From assembly GCF_009363615.1 (NCBI RefSeq), contig NZ_CP045384.1, forward strand, positions 680,501-744,500: DNA of 64,000 nt, written 5' to 3'. Origin of the DNA: Ruegeria sp. THAF33 (lineage in GTDB: Bacteria > Pseudomonadota > Alphaproteobacteria > Rhodobacterales > Rhodobacteraceae). The position numbers were made by a program, and so were the translations under genes. Of the stretch, positions 43,189-51,473 are shown piece by piece. The notes under the pieces were generated by a model that did not search any database, had not been told where the DNA came from, and saw only the letters and a list, made by a program, of their open reading frames with translations. The first letter of the stretch is position 1; each line of letters starts with the position of its first letter.

Positions 43189-44604
43189 ATGAGTTTGAAC
43201 CCCGCTGATGACAGTTTTGCCGCGCTGATCCGTTCGAAACTGGGCGACGGGGTGCTGCGCCCCGTAGAAGAACGGTATTTGGAAGAACCGCGCGGGCGGT
43301 TTTCGGGACGGGTCGGTCTGTTGGCCTTGCCGCGCAACACCGATGAGGTGGCGCAGCTGGTAAAAATGGCTGCGCAGGCACAGGTTCCGATCGTTCCATA
43401 TGGCGGCGGCACAGGCCTGGTCGGCGGGCAGGTGATGTCGGCGGGGCCTGCGCCGTTGGTGATTTCGTTGGAACGGATGACCGCCATCCGGTCTGTCTTT
43501 CCAACCGAAAACGTTCTGGTCGCCGAAGCCGGTGCCATTCTTCAAGATGTTCAGGCCGCAGCCGAGGCGGTAGACCGGTTGTTTCCTCTGTCATTGGCGG
43601 CACAAGGATCCTGCCGGATCGGGGGCAACCTGTCGACCAACGCAGGGGGCGTCAACGTTTTACGGTATGGCAACGCGCGCGACCTGTGCCTGGGGCTTGA
43701 GGCGGTGCTGCCCAGTGGTGAGATCTGGCACGGCCTCAGCCGGCTGCGAAAGGACAACACCGGCTATGACCTGCGCAACCTGCTGATCGGGGCTGAGGGG
43801 ACGCTGGGGATCATCACTGCCGCATCGCTCAAGCTGTTCCCGCGACCTGCCGGTGTCGGGACGGCGGTGTTTCAGGTGGCTTCTCCCGAAGCGGCGATCG
43901 ACCTGCTGGCTTTGGCGCGGGACAAGGTGGGTGAGGCCGTCAGTACGTTTGAGCTGATCCACCGGCAGGGGCTAGATTTCCTGACCGAGGTTCTGCCGGA
44001 TGTCCGTCAACCGTTCGCCTCGCCGCCGGAGTGGAGCGTATTGATCGAGCTGGGTCTGGCTGACGGGCATTCACCATTTGCCGCATTGGAGGGACTCTTT
44101 GTTCGCGCTGAAGAGCTTGGTCAGGTTCAGGACGGAGTAATCGCCCAAAGTGAAGCGCAGCGGGCCGATTTGTGGGCGGTGCGTGAACGCATTCCCGAAG
44201 CCAATCGTTTGATCGGGTCAGTGTCGAGCCATGATATCTCGATCCCGATTTCCAGAATTCCCGATTTCATTTGCGAAGGCAGAAAATTGATTGCAGGCCT
44301 GGGGCCCTTCCGGATCAATTGCTTTGGCCATCTTGGTGACGGCAATCTGCATTACAACGTGTTCCCGCCCAAAGGGCGGCACCGATCGGAATTTGATGAT
44401 CAAAGAGGCGCGATCAAGCAGACCGTCCATGATCTGGTTTACGCCTTCGACGGTTCGGTCAGTGCCGAACATGGGGTCGGGCGCCTCAAGACCAACGATT
44501 TGGAACGCTATGGCGATCCAGCCAAGCTGGGCGCGATGCGGGCTATCAAACTGGCATTGGACCCGCAGGGCATCATGAATCCCGGCGCGGTTCTGAAAGG
44601 GTGA
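43189..44604 (+). CDS. FAD-binding oxidoreductase (GlcD/D-2-hydroxyglutarate dehydrogenase-like)
   Basis: 471 residues. An N-terminal PCMH FAD domain (VPIVPYGGGTGLVGGQV, CRIGGNLSTNAGGVNVLRYGNARDL) and a C-terminal FAD-oxidase domain with the metal/His motif FGHLGDGNLHYNVFPP and SAEHGVGRLK. These flavoenzymes oxidise D-2-hydroxy acids such as D-2-hydroxyglutarate or D-lactate to 2-oxo acids, passing electrons to an electron-transfer flavoprotein or quinone. The lack of glcE/glcF neighbours favours a D-2-hydroxyglutarate dehydrogenase role, but the substrate cannot be fixed from sequence. Confidence 0.88.
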   Translation: MSLNPADDSFAALIRSKLGDGVLRPVEERYLEEPRGRFSGRVGLLALPRNTDEVAQLVKMAAQAQVPIVPYGGGTGLVGGQVMSAGPAPLVISLERMTAIRSVFPTENVLVAEAGAILQDVQAAAEAVDRLFPLSLAAQGSCRIGGNLSTNAGGVNVLRYGNARDLCLGLEAVLPSGEIWHGLSRLRKDNTGYDLRNLLIGAEGTLGIITAASLKLFPRPAGVGTAVFQVASPEAAIDLLALARDKVGEAVSTFELIHRQGLDFLTEVLPDVRQPFASPPEWSVLIELGLADGHSPFAALEGLFVRAEELGQVQDGVIAQSEAQRADLWAVRERIPEANRLIGSVSSHDISIPISRIPDFICEGRKLIAGLGPFRINCFGHLGDGNLHYNVFPPKGRHRSEFDDQRGAIKQTVHDLVYAFDGSVSAEHGVGRLKTNDLERYGDPAKLGAMRAIKLALDPQGIMNPGAVLKG

Positions 44605-44605
44605 A

Positions 44606-44640
44606 CACGGCCCGAGCGTCGGACCGTGCCCGGTTGTTTC
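44606..44640. terminator. Hairpin between convergent genes
   Basis: CACGGCCCGA (44606-44615) pairs with TCGGACCGTG (44619-44628) with one mismatch and a 3-base loop, followed on the plus strand by CCCGGTTGTTTC. It lies between the stops of the flavoprotein gene and the fasciclin gene and probably terminates the plus-strand transcript. Confidence 0.5.
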
Positions 44641-45123
44641 TTAAGAGGCAGGCAGGATCACTTTGTCGATCACATGGATCACACCGTTCTTGGTTTCGAT
44701 GTCGGCCTGAACCACGTTGGCGTCATTCACCATCACACCCGAATCCAGATCGATCGTGATGTCGCCGCCTTGTACGGTTGCAGCGGTCATGTCATCGCTC
44801 AGATCACCTGACATCACTTTGCCCGGCACGACATGGTAAGTCAGAATGGCAACCAGCTGATCCTTGTTTTCGGGCTTCAGCAGGTTTTCGACGGTGCCAT
44901 CGGGCAAAGCCGCGAACGCGTCATCGGTGGGGGCAAACACAGTGAACGGGCCTTCGCCTTTGAGTGTGTCCACCAGTTCGGCGGCCTGAACTGCCGCAAC
45001 GAGTGTTTCAAAGCTGCCAGCGGCGACGGCTGTGTCGACAATGTCTTTGCCGTGACCATCGGCGAATGCAGCAGTGCTGAACAGGATCGAGGCGACACCG
45101 GCGGCGGCGAATTTGCGGAACAT
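44641..45123 (-). CDS. Secreted fasciclin-domain protein
   Basis: 160 residues. Signal peptide (cleavage after AAFA), then one complete FAS1 domain with the H1 and H2 boxes ([17 protein letters not shown] and [10 protein letters not shown]) and the closing block [14 protein letters not shown]. Bacterial single-FAS1 proteins are extracellular or periplasmic adhesion-like modules; the ligand is unknown. Monocistronic. Confidence 0.92.
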   Translation of the reverse strand: MFRKFAAAGVASILFSTAAFADGHGKDIVDTAVAAGSFETLVAAVQAAELVDTLKGEGPFTVFAPTDDAFAALPDGTVENLLKPENKDQLVAILTYHVVPGKVMSGDLSDDMTAATVQGGDITIDLDSGVMVNDANVVQADIETKNGVIHVIDKVILPAS

Positions 45124-45210
45124 GAGCTAAACTCCCTAGGTTGAAATGCTTCAAGCAGCATCATTAGGAGTACGGGGCAACCTGACCACAAGATCACTTG
45201 TATTGATCCG

Positions 45211-45234
45211 TTTTGCGCCTTGATCGGCGCAAAA
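45211..45234. promoter_or_regulatory. Perfect inverted repeat between apt and the fasciclin gene
   Basis: TTTTGCGCC-N6-GGCGCAAAA, 9-bp arms. It is about 60 bases beyond the apt stop and 88 bases upstream of the fasciclin ATG. No T-tract follows the stem on either strand beyond the arm itself, so it could be an operator for the fasciclin gene or a mRNA 3'-end stem for apt. Confidence 0.4.
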
Positions 45235-45293
45235 ACCGCGCTAAGCCCGCCCGGTTTTCAGTTTCCAGTCACGTTTTTGTGAAAAACTCCTGG

Positions 45294-45833
45294 TCAGAGT
45301 CCTTCGAATTCGCACAGGACATGCACGTCCATGCCCATCTCTTCCAACACTTTACTGCCGCCAAGTTCGGGCAGGTCAATGATGAAGGCGCACGAGACGA
45401 TTTCGCCCCCAAGCCGTTCGATCAGCTTAATACCCGCCGCGGCAGTTCCGCCCGTGGCCAGCAGATCGTCAACCACCAGAATTTTTTCACCGGGTTGGAT
45501 GGCATCGTCATGAATCTCGACGATCGCCTCTCCGTATTCCAACTTGTAGTCCTGACTGATTGTCGTGCCGGGCAGTTTGCCCTTCTTGCGGATCGGGACA
45601 AAACCGACGCTCAACTGATGCGCAATCGCACCGCCCAGAATGAACCCGCGTGCTTCAAGCCCGACCACTTTGTCGATCCGCTCACCGGCATAGGGGTGCA
45701 GCATCTGGTCAATCGCCATCCGAAACCCGCGGGGGTCGGCAAACAGGGTTGTCACATCCCGAAACATGATCCCTTCATGGGGGAAATCGACTATGGTTCG
45801 GATGTAATCTTTGACAGATTTGTTTCTGGACAT
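45294..45833 (-). CDS. apt: Adenine phosphoribosyltransferase
   Basis: 179 residues, type I phosphoribosyltransferase that salvages adenine to AMP. The PRPP motif [14 protein letters not shown] is intact, with [13 protein letters not shown] and the N-terminal [16 protein letters not shown]. The frame is open to 45998, but the ATG at 45833 behind AAGG gives the standard length. mtnP, which releases adenine from methylthioadenosine, is encoded on the same strand 2.3 kb away, so the two enzymes could work in sequence. Confidence 0.95.
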   Translation of the reverse strand: MSRNKSVKDYIRTIVDFPHEGIMFRDVTTLFADPRGFRMAIDQMLHPYAGERIDKVVGLEARGFILGGAIAHQLSVGFVPIRKKGKLPGTTISQDYKLEYGEAIVEIHDDAIQPGEKILVVDDLLATGGTAAAGIKLIERLGGEIVSCAFIIDLPELGGSKVLEEMGMDVHVLCEFEGL

Positions 45834-45851
45834 GGACCAACCTTTTAGCGT

Positions 45852-45872
45852 CAAACACAGGTATTGTGTTTG
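45852..45872. promoter_or_regulatory. Perfect 8-5-8 dyad just upstream of apt
   Basis: CAAACACA-N5-TGTGTTTG, immediately followed by TGGCC-N10-GGCCA (45871-45890). The first dyad ends 18 bases before the apt ATG, so it is either an operator at the transcription start or a hairpin in the 5' leader that could block the ribosome site. Confidence 0.4.
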
Positions 45873-45915
45873 GCCCAAGAGGGTTGGCCATGCAAGGAAC
45901 AATTCCAAGGCCGGA

Positions 45916-46164
45916 TCAGCAGCGGATTTGGGTTGCAGCGTTGAGCAGGCCAAAAACCGAGGCAACCATGCGCTGGCCAAGATAAGTCTCCGACCCATTT
46001 TTTAGCTTGCTGCCACCTGTTCCAAACAGCCCCCGCGCTCGGATTTCCGGGCGTGCAACGAGCAATCTGTCTGGTTTGCAATTCGACATGTCCGGGTCAC
46101 AGGCGCGGTCGAATTCAATTGCGAGGAACCGGTTAATGAATTGCCCGAAAGTGGCAAGGTTCAT
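45916..46164 (-). CDS. Possible small hypothetical protein
   Basis: 82 residues with an ATG at 46164 behind an AGGACAGGAAA ribosome site. No recognised family; the product has no signal peptide and contains three Cys. It covers part of the 436-base interval between apt and the RHH gene. The coding evidence is only the ribosome site and an uninterrupted frame, so it may be chance. Apart from it the interval holds the apt leader dyads and an AT-rich segment (46165-46262). Confidence 0.3.
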   Translation of the reverse strand: MNLATFGQFINRFLAIEFDRACDPDMSNCKPDRLLVARPEIRARGLFGTGGSKLKNGSETYLGQRMVASVFGLLNAATQIRC

Positions 46165-46269
46165 TGTCAATTTCCTGTCCTTGCCGTTAAGTGCCCGATA
46201 ACGACAAAAACTATGCTATGAATTACACGGCGTCGACAGATAGAGCATAACTTCGTTGGGAAAATACAC

Positions 46270-46443
46270 GTGGCCAGGAATGAAGGCAAAGGATCGACCA
46301 AGAAAAACAGTCAGTTGGTCTTGCGCCTCGACAGGGACGAACGTGACTCGTTTGTCGAGCTTTGCAAAGAACTGGACACGTCGGCTGCGCGCGAAATCCG
46401 CAGATTTATCCGTGGATTCATGAAAGAGCACGCCGAAGACTGA
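46270..46443 (+). CDS. Small ribbon-helix-helix protein
   Basis: 57 residues starting with GTG behind TTGGGA. A basic N-terminus (MARNEGKGSTKK) precedes a CopG/Arc-like ribbon-helix-helix pattern: beta strand SQLVLRLD, then ERDSFVELCKELD and SAAREIRRFIRGFM as helices. It is probably a small DNA-binding regulator. No toxin gene is adjacent, so it does not look like a toxin-antitoxin half. It overlaps no other gene and the LysE gene converges on it 7 bases away. Confidence 0.65.
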   Translation: MARNEGKGSTKKNSQLVLRLDRDERDSFVELCKELDTSAAREIRRFIRGFMKEHAED

Positions 46444-46450
46444 TGCGGTA

Positions 46451-47080
46451 TCAGGCCGGTCGGCGTAGGACCGCCGTGGCCATGCCCATGCCGATCAAGG
46501 TCAACCCGCCAAACCGTGTCATCGCAGTGATCACGCTGGCGCGACCGATAAGCCGCCGCAACCTGTCTGCCAACAGGGCGTAGGCCAACGCATTCAACCA
46601 GGCCAGCCCGACGAACGTGGCAATCAGGATGATGAACTGAGGTCCAAGCGGTTCAGCAGGGCGTAAGAACTGCGGCACAAAGGCAATGAAGAAGGCGATG
46701 GATTTCGGGTTCAGGGCAGTGACGGCGGCTGCGTGGCCGAATACGCTGCGCGGTGTGACATCCCGCCCGGTGTCGACCGTGCTCAATCCACCGTCTGGTG
46801 CGCTGCGCAACAGTTTGACCCCAAGCCAGACCAGATAGGCTGCACCGACCCATTTCAGCACGGAAAACAGGGTTGCCGATGCAAGAACAAGCGCGCCAAG
46901 CCCCAGCAAAGATGCGGTCATGGCCACAAGATCGCCCACCGCAACACCTGTGGCGGACGCGACGGCGACACTGCGCCCCTTAGACAGGGCATAGCTGAGA
47001 ACGAGCAACACCGTCGGGCCCGGGATCAGCAGCAGGGCGGTGGATGCAGCAACAAAGGCCAGCCAGAGATCGAGTTGCAT
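46451..47080 (-). CDS. LysE/RhtB family amino-acid exporter
   Basis: 209 residues with about six membrane helices. Family signature GPTVLLVLSYALSKGR near residue 25, then ASATGVAVGDLVAM and FLYFLAFVPQF-like IAFFIAFVPQFLRP. These inner-membrane proteins export amino acids or homoserine lactone-like compounds by proton exchange; the substrate is unknown. The ATG at 47080 behind AGGAA is chosen over an upstream ATG in frame at 47125. Confidence 0.88.
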   Translation of the reverse strand: MQLDLWLAFVAASTALLLIPGPTVLLVLSYALSKGRSVAVASATGVAVGDLVAMTASLLGLGALVLASATLFSVLKWVGAAYLVWLGVKLLRSAPDGGLSTVDTGRDVTPRSVFGHAAAVTALNPKSIAFFIAFVPQFLRPAEPLGPQFIILIATFVGLAWLNALAYALLADRLRRLIGRASVITAMTRFGGLTLIGMGMATAVLRRPA

Positions 47081-47229
47081 CGTCAAATTCCTGATCAGAT
47101 CGCCCGAGATTGAGAGAATCAGCACCGGGGGTCAACCTGCTTGTGCCGCGTGAATGTCCCGTAAGCCAGTTCTCATCTCCCGTGAATCACAAATTTAGTC
47201 AATTGCTTGTTCGTGTTCTGGGGGGTTTG

Positions 47230-47258
47230 GGGACAAAATATTCAATTTGTGCTATAAT
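47230..47258 (+). promoter_or_regulatory. Promoter of the Cys-rich peptide gene
   Basis: GGGACA (47230-47235, four of six bases of TTGACA) and a perfect TATAAT (47253-47258) are 17 bases apart, 41 bases before the ATG. The surrounding DNA is clearly more AT-rich than the window average. Confidence 0.6.
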
Positions 47259-47298
47259 AACCCCGTTTTTTTAAATTCATTTTAGAAGGAGGTTCGTC

Positions 47299-47421
47299 AT
47301 GAAACTTGCCGTTTCTATTTTTTTGTTGAGCGTGTTGCTGATGCCGACTGCCGCTTCTGCCTGCCCAGACGGTTACTTCAACTGCGGCGGGTCGTTATGC
47401 TGCCCCAAACCTCAGAACTAG
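47299..47421 (+). CDS. Tiny secreted cysteine-rich peptide
   Basis: 40 residues, below usual gene-finding limits but with an ideal AGGAGG ribosome site 6 bases upstream and a good promoter. A signal peptide (MKLAVSIFLLSVLLMPTAASA) ends at residue 21; the mature 19-mer begins CPDGYFNCGG and has four Cys in the pattern C-x6-C-x4-CC. Two disulfides are possible. Cys22 directly after AASA could alternatively be lipidated, although Ala at -3 is unusual for a lipobox. I know of no named family. It is followed 15 bases later by the 221-residue gene, with which it probably forms an operon. Confidence 0.7.
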   Translation: MKLAVSIFLLSVLLMPTAASACPDGYFNCGGSLCCPKPQN

Positions 47422-47436
47422 TTCGGAGGGCTTGGG

Positions 47437-48102
47437 ATGTCTGTTATCAGTTTACGCAATGCTGTCATTGTTGCTGGAGCGCTGGCAATTATGGGCGCTG
47501 GTAAAACGCTTGTATTGAATGCGAATGAACTGGATTTACAATACCAGAAGCTCATTGTTCCGAAGGGTTCACTACATGCGCCTGTGCTTGGTGCGGCTTA
47601 TGCCCTGGATCATTCAACCGGAAGATTTAGACCCACAAAGATATGTAATTTGTTTGTTGGGGGGAACGAATCTGGCCCGGAAGATGTCTCCTTCACCAGC
47701 CTTAGCCTTGTGGCAATCGGCTGGAACGGTGCCATGGATGCCGTAACCGACTACGTCGGTGAGAAAATCGTAAATTCCATGAAATTCTCGGATGAGAGTG
47801 CCAAGTGGGAATTCCAAAAAAGGTTCTGGAGTGCCCGCGAGGGTATGTCATTCAGAAGCACGTGCAGGTCTCTTGTTGAGGAAACCGCTGCGAACCCCAA
47901 CTACTCTGTTTTTCTTGTAGAAACCATCTTCTTCGATCCGGTTTCCGACGAAAAACAGGTAATGGTTCAAATGTCTCAGACTTCGGTGGTATTTGATGGC
48001 TGCGAAGATGCATGTCCACAACCTGTCTCGCTTCAATCCGTGCTAAATGTTGGTTGGCTAGCTCGCTCAAAGGGCGACTGGGGCATCGTTCGCATCCATT
48101 GA
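47437..48102 (+). CDS. Hypothetical membrane-anchored or secreted protein
   Basis: 221 residues, no recognised family. One N-terminal hydrophobic segment (about 8-25; signal or anchor) is followed by a mixed domain with several Cys (ICNLF, STCRSL, DGCEDACPQP), suggesting an oxidised periplasmic or extracytoplasmic fold. The ATG follows GGAGGG by 6 bases. Codon use is noticeably AT-richer than in surrounding genes, consistent with recent acquisition. It directly follows the Cys-rich peptide gene, so a partner, modification or immunity role is possible but unproven. Confidence 0.7.
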   Translation: MSVISLRNAVIVAGALAIMGAGKTLVLNANELDLQYQKLIVPKGSLHAPVLGAAYALDHSTGRFRPTKICNLFVGGNESGPEDVSFTSLSLVAIGWNGAMDAVTDYVGEKIVNSMKFSDESAKWEFQKRFWSAREGMSFRSTCRSLVEETAANPNYSVFLVETIFFDPVSDEKQVMVQMSQTSVVFDGCEDACPQPVSLQSVLNVGWLARSKGDWGIVRIH

Positions 48103-48139
48103 GGTCATTGAGGCCCTAGCCAATTTTCTCGAGTCGGTC

Positions 48140-49012
48140 TTACAGAATACGCCTGGCCACCGCATCCAACTTGGCCAAAAGCGCCGGATCGCGGTTTTCC
48201 GGTGCGGTCAGGATTGCGTATTCCAGCGCCCGGTCGCAGCCATGCGGGCAGGGTGCTCGTTCGGCCCCCAGAAGGGATGGCAGGCCCTTGACTAGTGTGC
48301 GGCCCTTGTCGGCATTGCCGGTCAGGGTGGCGATGATCGTGGACACGTCCACCTCGCCATGGTCCGGGTGCCAGCTGTCATAGTCGGTGACCATCGCGAT
48401 CGACGCGTAACACAGCTCGGCCTCGCGGGCGAGTTTCGCCTCGGGCATGTTGGTCATGCCGATCACGTCACAGCCCCATTGCTCGCGATACATCCTGGAT
48501 TCCGCAAGGCTGGAAAACTGAGGGCCCTCCATCGCCAGATAGGTGCCGCCCCGGTGGATGGTGATGCCGGCGGCCTTACCTGCCGTCTCGCATGCGTCCG
48601 ACAGGCGTGGGCAGGTGGGATGAGCAACACTGACATGGGCAACGCAGCCGGTTCCGAAAAAGCTCTTGTCCCGTGCAAAAGTGCGATCGATGAACTGATC
48701 GACAATCACGAAGTCACCCGGAGCCATATGTTCGCGGAACGACCCGCAGGCCGAAACCGAGATCACGTCCGTCACGCCCAACCGTTTCAGCGCATCGATA
48801 TTGGCGCGATAAGGTACATCGGTGGGTGAATGCACATGACCGCGCCCATGACGTGGCAGAAAGGCCATATCGATACCGTCAAGCGACCCTGTCAGGATCT
48901 GGTCTGACGGCGTTCCCCAAGGGGTCTCAACCTCTACCCACTCCGGGTTTTCCAGCCCATCGATGTCATAGATGCCTGATCCGCCGATGACGGCTATCTT
49001 GGTTTGGGTCAC
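48140..49012 (-). CDS. mtnP: S-methyl-5'-thioadenosine phosphorylase
   Basis: 290 residues, PNP/MTAP family. Phosphate and substrate motifs IGGSGIYDIDGL, RHGRGHVHSPTDVPYRAN, YLAMEGPQFSSLAES and MTNMPEAKLAREAELCYASIAMVTDYD are intact. It splits methylthioadenosine into adenine and methylthioribose-1-phosphate in the methionine salvage route; apt nearby can reuse the adenine. Single gene with no terminator evident. Confidence 0.95.
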   Translation of the reverse strand: MTQTKIAVIGGSGIYDIDGLENPEWVEVETPWGTPSDQILTGSLDGIDMAFLPRHGRGHVHSPTDVPYRANIDALKRLGVTDVISVSACGSFREHMAPGDFVIVDQFIDRTFARDKSFFGTGCVAHVSVAHPTCPRLSDACETAGKAAGITIHRGGTYLAMEGPQFSSLAESRMYREQWGCDVIGMTNMPEAKLAREAELCYASIAMVTDYDSWHPDHGEVDVSTIIATLTGNADKGRTLVKGLPSLLGAERAPCPHGCDRALEYAILTAPENRDPALLAKLDAVARRIL

Positions 49013-49078
49013 TGTCCTGCTCCGCCTGAATAACTGATGTTGAATTTGTGCGGGTTCAGCCGAGGTTTGACAAGAGGC

Positions 49079-49639
49079 CTATTCCCGTATCGTCAACAGG
49101 TTGCGCTGCTGCGATTGCACGGTGAAATCATCCCAGGCCGCGCCAAACATGCCCAGAGACCAGGTCAGATCCTGTGATTGTCCGTGCCGGTCTCGGAACA
49201 CGAAGCGGAACGCATCGCCGGTTAGCATGGCATCCAAAAGCGCCTTGGCGCGTTGGCCTTCGAAGGTACAGCCAAGCCCGGTCAGGCATCCGGGGCGCCG
49301 CGTGCGCCATATGGCTTCTTCGCCGTTGTCGATGCGAAATCCGGATGGGTTGAAGAAAGTGCCCGGCTCGATCCCGAATTCAACTTTGAAACCTTCAGGT
49401 TCGGGCGTAATGAAAACGAACTGTGCCGCAAATTTTGGCCGAAAGGAAAACACCTCTGCCCGTCGGATGTAGCACCGCTGCCGCAGGGCACCGTCTTCTT
49501 CGCGCTCGTCACAAATCGAATTCCAGATGCCGAAAATCTCGTGATGCGTTACCCGCCAGTTGCCGGCCGTGTCATTGCCATCCAAGTCCTGTGCAAGGAC
49601 GGGAAGGGCCGGGAACAGTAAGAAGAGGATCCAACGCAT
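49079..49639 (-). CDS. Secreted IalB-like protein
   Basis: 186 residues. Signal peptide (cleavage after PVLAQ) and a compact domain with four Cys (SICDER, RCYIRR, PGCL and LGCTFEG) and the late WSLGMFGAAWDDF. The Cys layout and length resemble the invasion-associated locus B family, periplasmic proteins of unclear role in free-living alphaproteobacteria. The frame is open to 49849 but the ATG at 49639 gives the signal peptide. It is divergent from the SulP gene. Confidence 0.6.
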   Translation of the reverse strand: MRWILFLLFPALPVLAQDLDGNDTAGNWRVTHHEIFGIWNSICDEREEDGALRQRCYIRRAEVFSFRPKFAAQFVFITPEPEGFKVEFGIEPGTFFNPSGFRIDNGEEAIWRTRRPGCLTGLGCTFEGQRAKALLDAMLTGDAFRFVFRDRHGQSQDLTWSLGMFGAAWDDFTVQSQQRNLLTIRE

Positions 49640-49699
49640 GGCCTCACATGTTGTGGCTTCATCATGGTTCTGCAAATCAACTTGCCGCGAGCGCCACGT

Positions 49700-49714
49700 A
49701 TGCGTCACACGCAT
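49700..49714. promoter_or_regulatory. Dyad ATGCGT-N3-ACGCAT between divergent genes
   Basis: Perfect 6-3-6 inverted repeat roughly midway between the IalB-like gene and sulP. A plus-strand TATAAT (49784-49789) and a TCCTATAGGA palindrome (49789-49798) lie close to the sulP start. Candidate operator and promoter elements; no regulator is adjacent. Confidence 0.3.
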
Positions 49715-49805
49715 GGCTGCATCCCGTTTTATGCAGTAGCTCAATGCCGGCGCGCCAGCTACAACGACGCCTTCGCGCGAACATATAATCCTATAGGACT
49801 GTCTG

Positions 49806-51440
49806 ATGCCCCGAGCCTTGCTGGCAAGCTTTGCCAATCGCCTCGCCATTCCCGATCTGCGCTGGGTTCCAGATGAAGGGCTGACCTTCTCACGCCTGCG
49901 GATCGAGCTGCTGTCCGGCCTGACGGTTGCTCTTGCACTGGTCCCCGAGGCGGTGGCCTTTGCCTTTGTGGCGGGCGTGCACCCGCTGGTCGGTCTTTAT
50001 GCGGCGTTTTTGGTCGGTTTGATCACGGCACTGATCGGTGGACGACCGGGCATGATCTCGGGTGCGACCGGCGCACTTGCGGTTGTCATGGTGGCACTGG
50101 TGGCCGAACATGGGGTTGAATACCTGTTCGCGACCGTTGTTCTTATGGGAATCCTTCAGGTCATCGCCGGGGCGATGCATTGGGGGCGCTTCATCCGTTT
50201 GGTGCCGCATCCTGTCATGCTGGGCTTTGTGAACGGTCTGGCCATCGTGATCTTTCTTGCCCAGATGGGACAGTTCAAAGTGCCCGGAACCATGGAAAAT
50301 ACCGGTCATGGCATGGGCGGCGGCGAATGGCTGTCCGGGATGCAGCTTTACACCATGCTGGGACTTGTCGGGCTGACAATGGCAGTGATCTGGATCATGC
50401 CCCGGATTACACGCATCATTCCTGCGCCGCTGGCCGGTATTCTGGTTGTCGCGGCAATCGTGATCGGTTTTGGCCTCGATGTGCCGCGCGTCGGCGATCT
50501 GGCATCGATTGAAGGCGGCCTGCCTTCGTTCCATATTCCAATGGTACCTCTGAACTGGGAAACCTTTGAGATCATCCTGCCATATGCAGTCATTCTGGCC
50601 GCCATCGGCCTGATCGAATCCCTGCTGACCCTGAACCTCGTGGGTGAGATCACGGGCAAGCGTGGTGGGGCGTCTCAGGAATGCATCGCACAGGGCGCGT
50701 CGAATATCGTGACCGGGTTTTTCGGCGGCATGGGCGGTTGTGCGATGATCGGGCAGTCGATGATCAACGTGAAATCCGGCGGGCGCACTCGTATTGCCGG
50801 AATTGCGGCAGCGCTTTTCCTGCTGATCTTCATCCTGTTCGCATCACCCCTGATCGAACAAATCCCGCTGGCCGCGCTGGTTGGCGTGATGTTCATGGTT
50901 GTGATCGGCACCTTTGCGTGGAACTCATTCAAAATTCTGCGCAAAGTGCCAATGACCGATGCCTTCGTCATCGTTCTGGTCACCGTCGTAACGGTGATGG
51001 AGGACTTGGCCGTTGCCGTTGTGGTCGGCGTCATCGTCTCTGCGCTGGCCTATGCCTGGAACAATGCCAAGCGCATTCACGCGGTCACGCGTGACTCCGA
51101 GACCGAGAAAGGCGCGAAAGTCTATGAAATTCAGGGGCCGCTGTTCTTTGGGTCTTCTGACGGCTTTATCGAACTGTTCGACGTCCCGAACGACCCCGAA
51201 ACCGTTATCATCGACTTCGCCGAAAGCCGCGTGGTGGATCAGTCCGCCCTGCAAGCCATCGAAAACATCGCCGCAAAATACGAGGCGGCAGGCAAACGGG
51301 TCATGCTGCGTCACCTGAGCCGCGACTGTCACAAACTGCTGAAAAAAGCGGGACACCTCATGGTCGACAGTGATGATGATCCGGATTACGAACTGGCGGT
51401 GGACTACTCTGTCCGCACCGGCATTCTGGGCGGGCACTGA
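49806..51440 (+). CDS. SulP family anion transporter
   Basis: 544 residues. About eleven membrane helices with the SulP signature region (LVPEAVAFAFVAGVHPLVGLYAAF, shortened) and a C-terminal STAS domain from about residue 440 (YEIQGPLFFGSSDGF, VIIDFAESRVVDQSA). SulP proteins import sulfate, bicarbonate or dicarboxylates; the ion cannot be assigned here. No carbonic anhydrase is adjacent, which argues mildly against the bicarbonate type. A terminator follows. Confidence 0.92.
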   Translation: MPRALLASFANRLAIPDLRWVPDEGLTFSRLRIELLSGLTVALALVPEAVAFAFVAGVHPLVGLYAAFLVGLITALIGGRPGMISGATGALAVVMVALVAEHGVEYLFATVVLMGILQVIAGAMHWGRFIRLVPHPVMLGFVNGLAIVIFLAQMGQFKVPGTMENTGHGMGGGEWLSGMQLYTMLGLVGLTMAVIWIMPRITRIIPAPLAGILVVAAIVIGFGLDVPRVGDLASIEGGLPSFHIPMVPLNWETFEIILPYAVILAAIGLIESLLTLNLVGEITGKRGGASQECIAQGASNIVTGFFGGMGGCAMIGQSMINVKSGGRTRIAGIAAALFLLIFILFASPLIEQIPLAALVGVMFMVVIGTFAWNSFKILRKVPMTDAFVIVLVTVVTVMEDLAVAVVVGVIVSALAYAWNNAKRIHAVTRDSETEKGAKVYEIQGPLFFGSSDGFIELFDVPNDPETVIIDFAESRVVDQSALQAIENIAAKYEAAGKRVMLRHLSRDCHKLLKKAGHLMVDSDDDPDYELAVDYSVRTGILGGH

Positions 51441-51445
51441 CTTTG

Positions 51446-51473
51446 AAAGGCGGCTGAACAAGCCGCCTTTTTC
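51446..51473 (+). terminator. Terminator between sulP and the acetyltransferase gene
   Basis: AAAGGCGGCT/AGCCGCCTTT, a perfect 10-bp stem with a 5-base loop, then TTTC. It lies between convergent stops and can serve both strands (the A-rich arm gives T's on the minus strand). Confidence 0.88.

Noticed and set aside
45834..45998. N-terminal extension of apt
   Set aside because: Apt proteins of normal length start at 45833; the extension covers the dyad cluster and lacks a ribosome site.
49640..49849. N-terminal extension of the IalB-like protein overlapping sulP
   Set aside because: It would remove the clear signal peptide and overlap the divergent sulP start.
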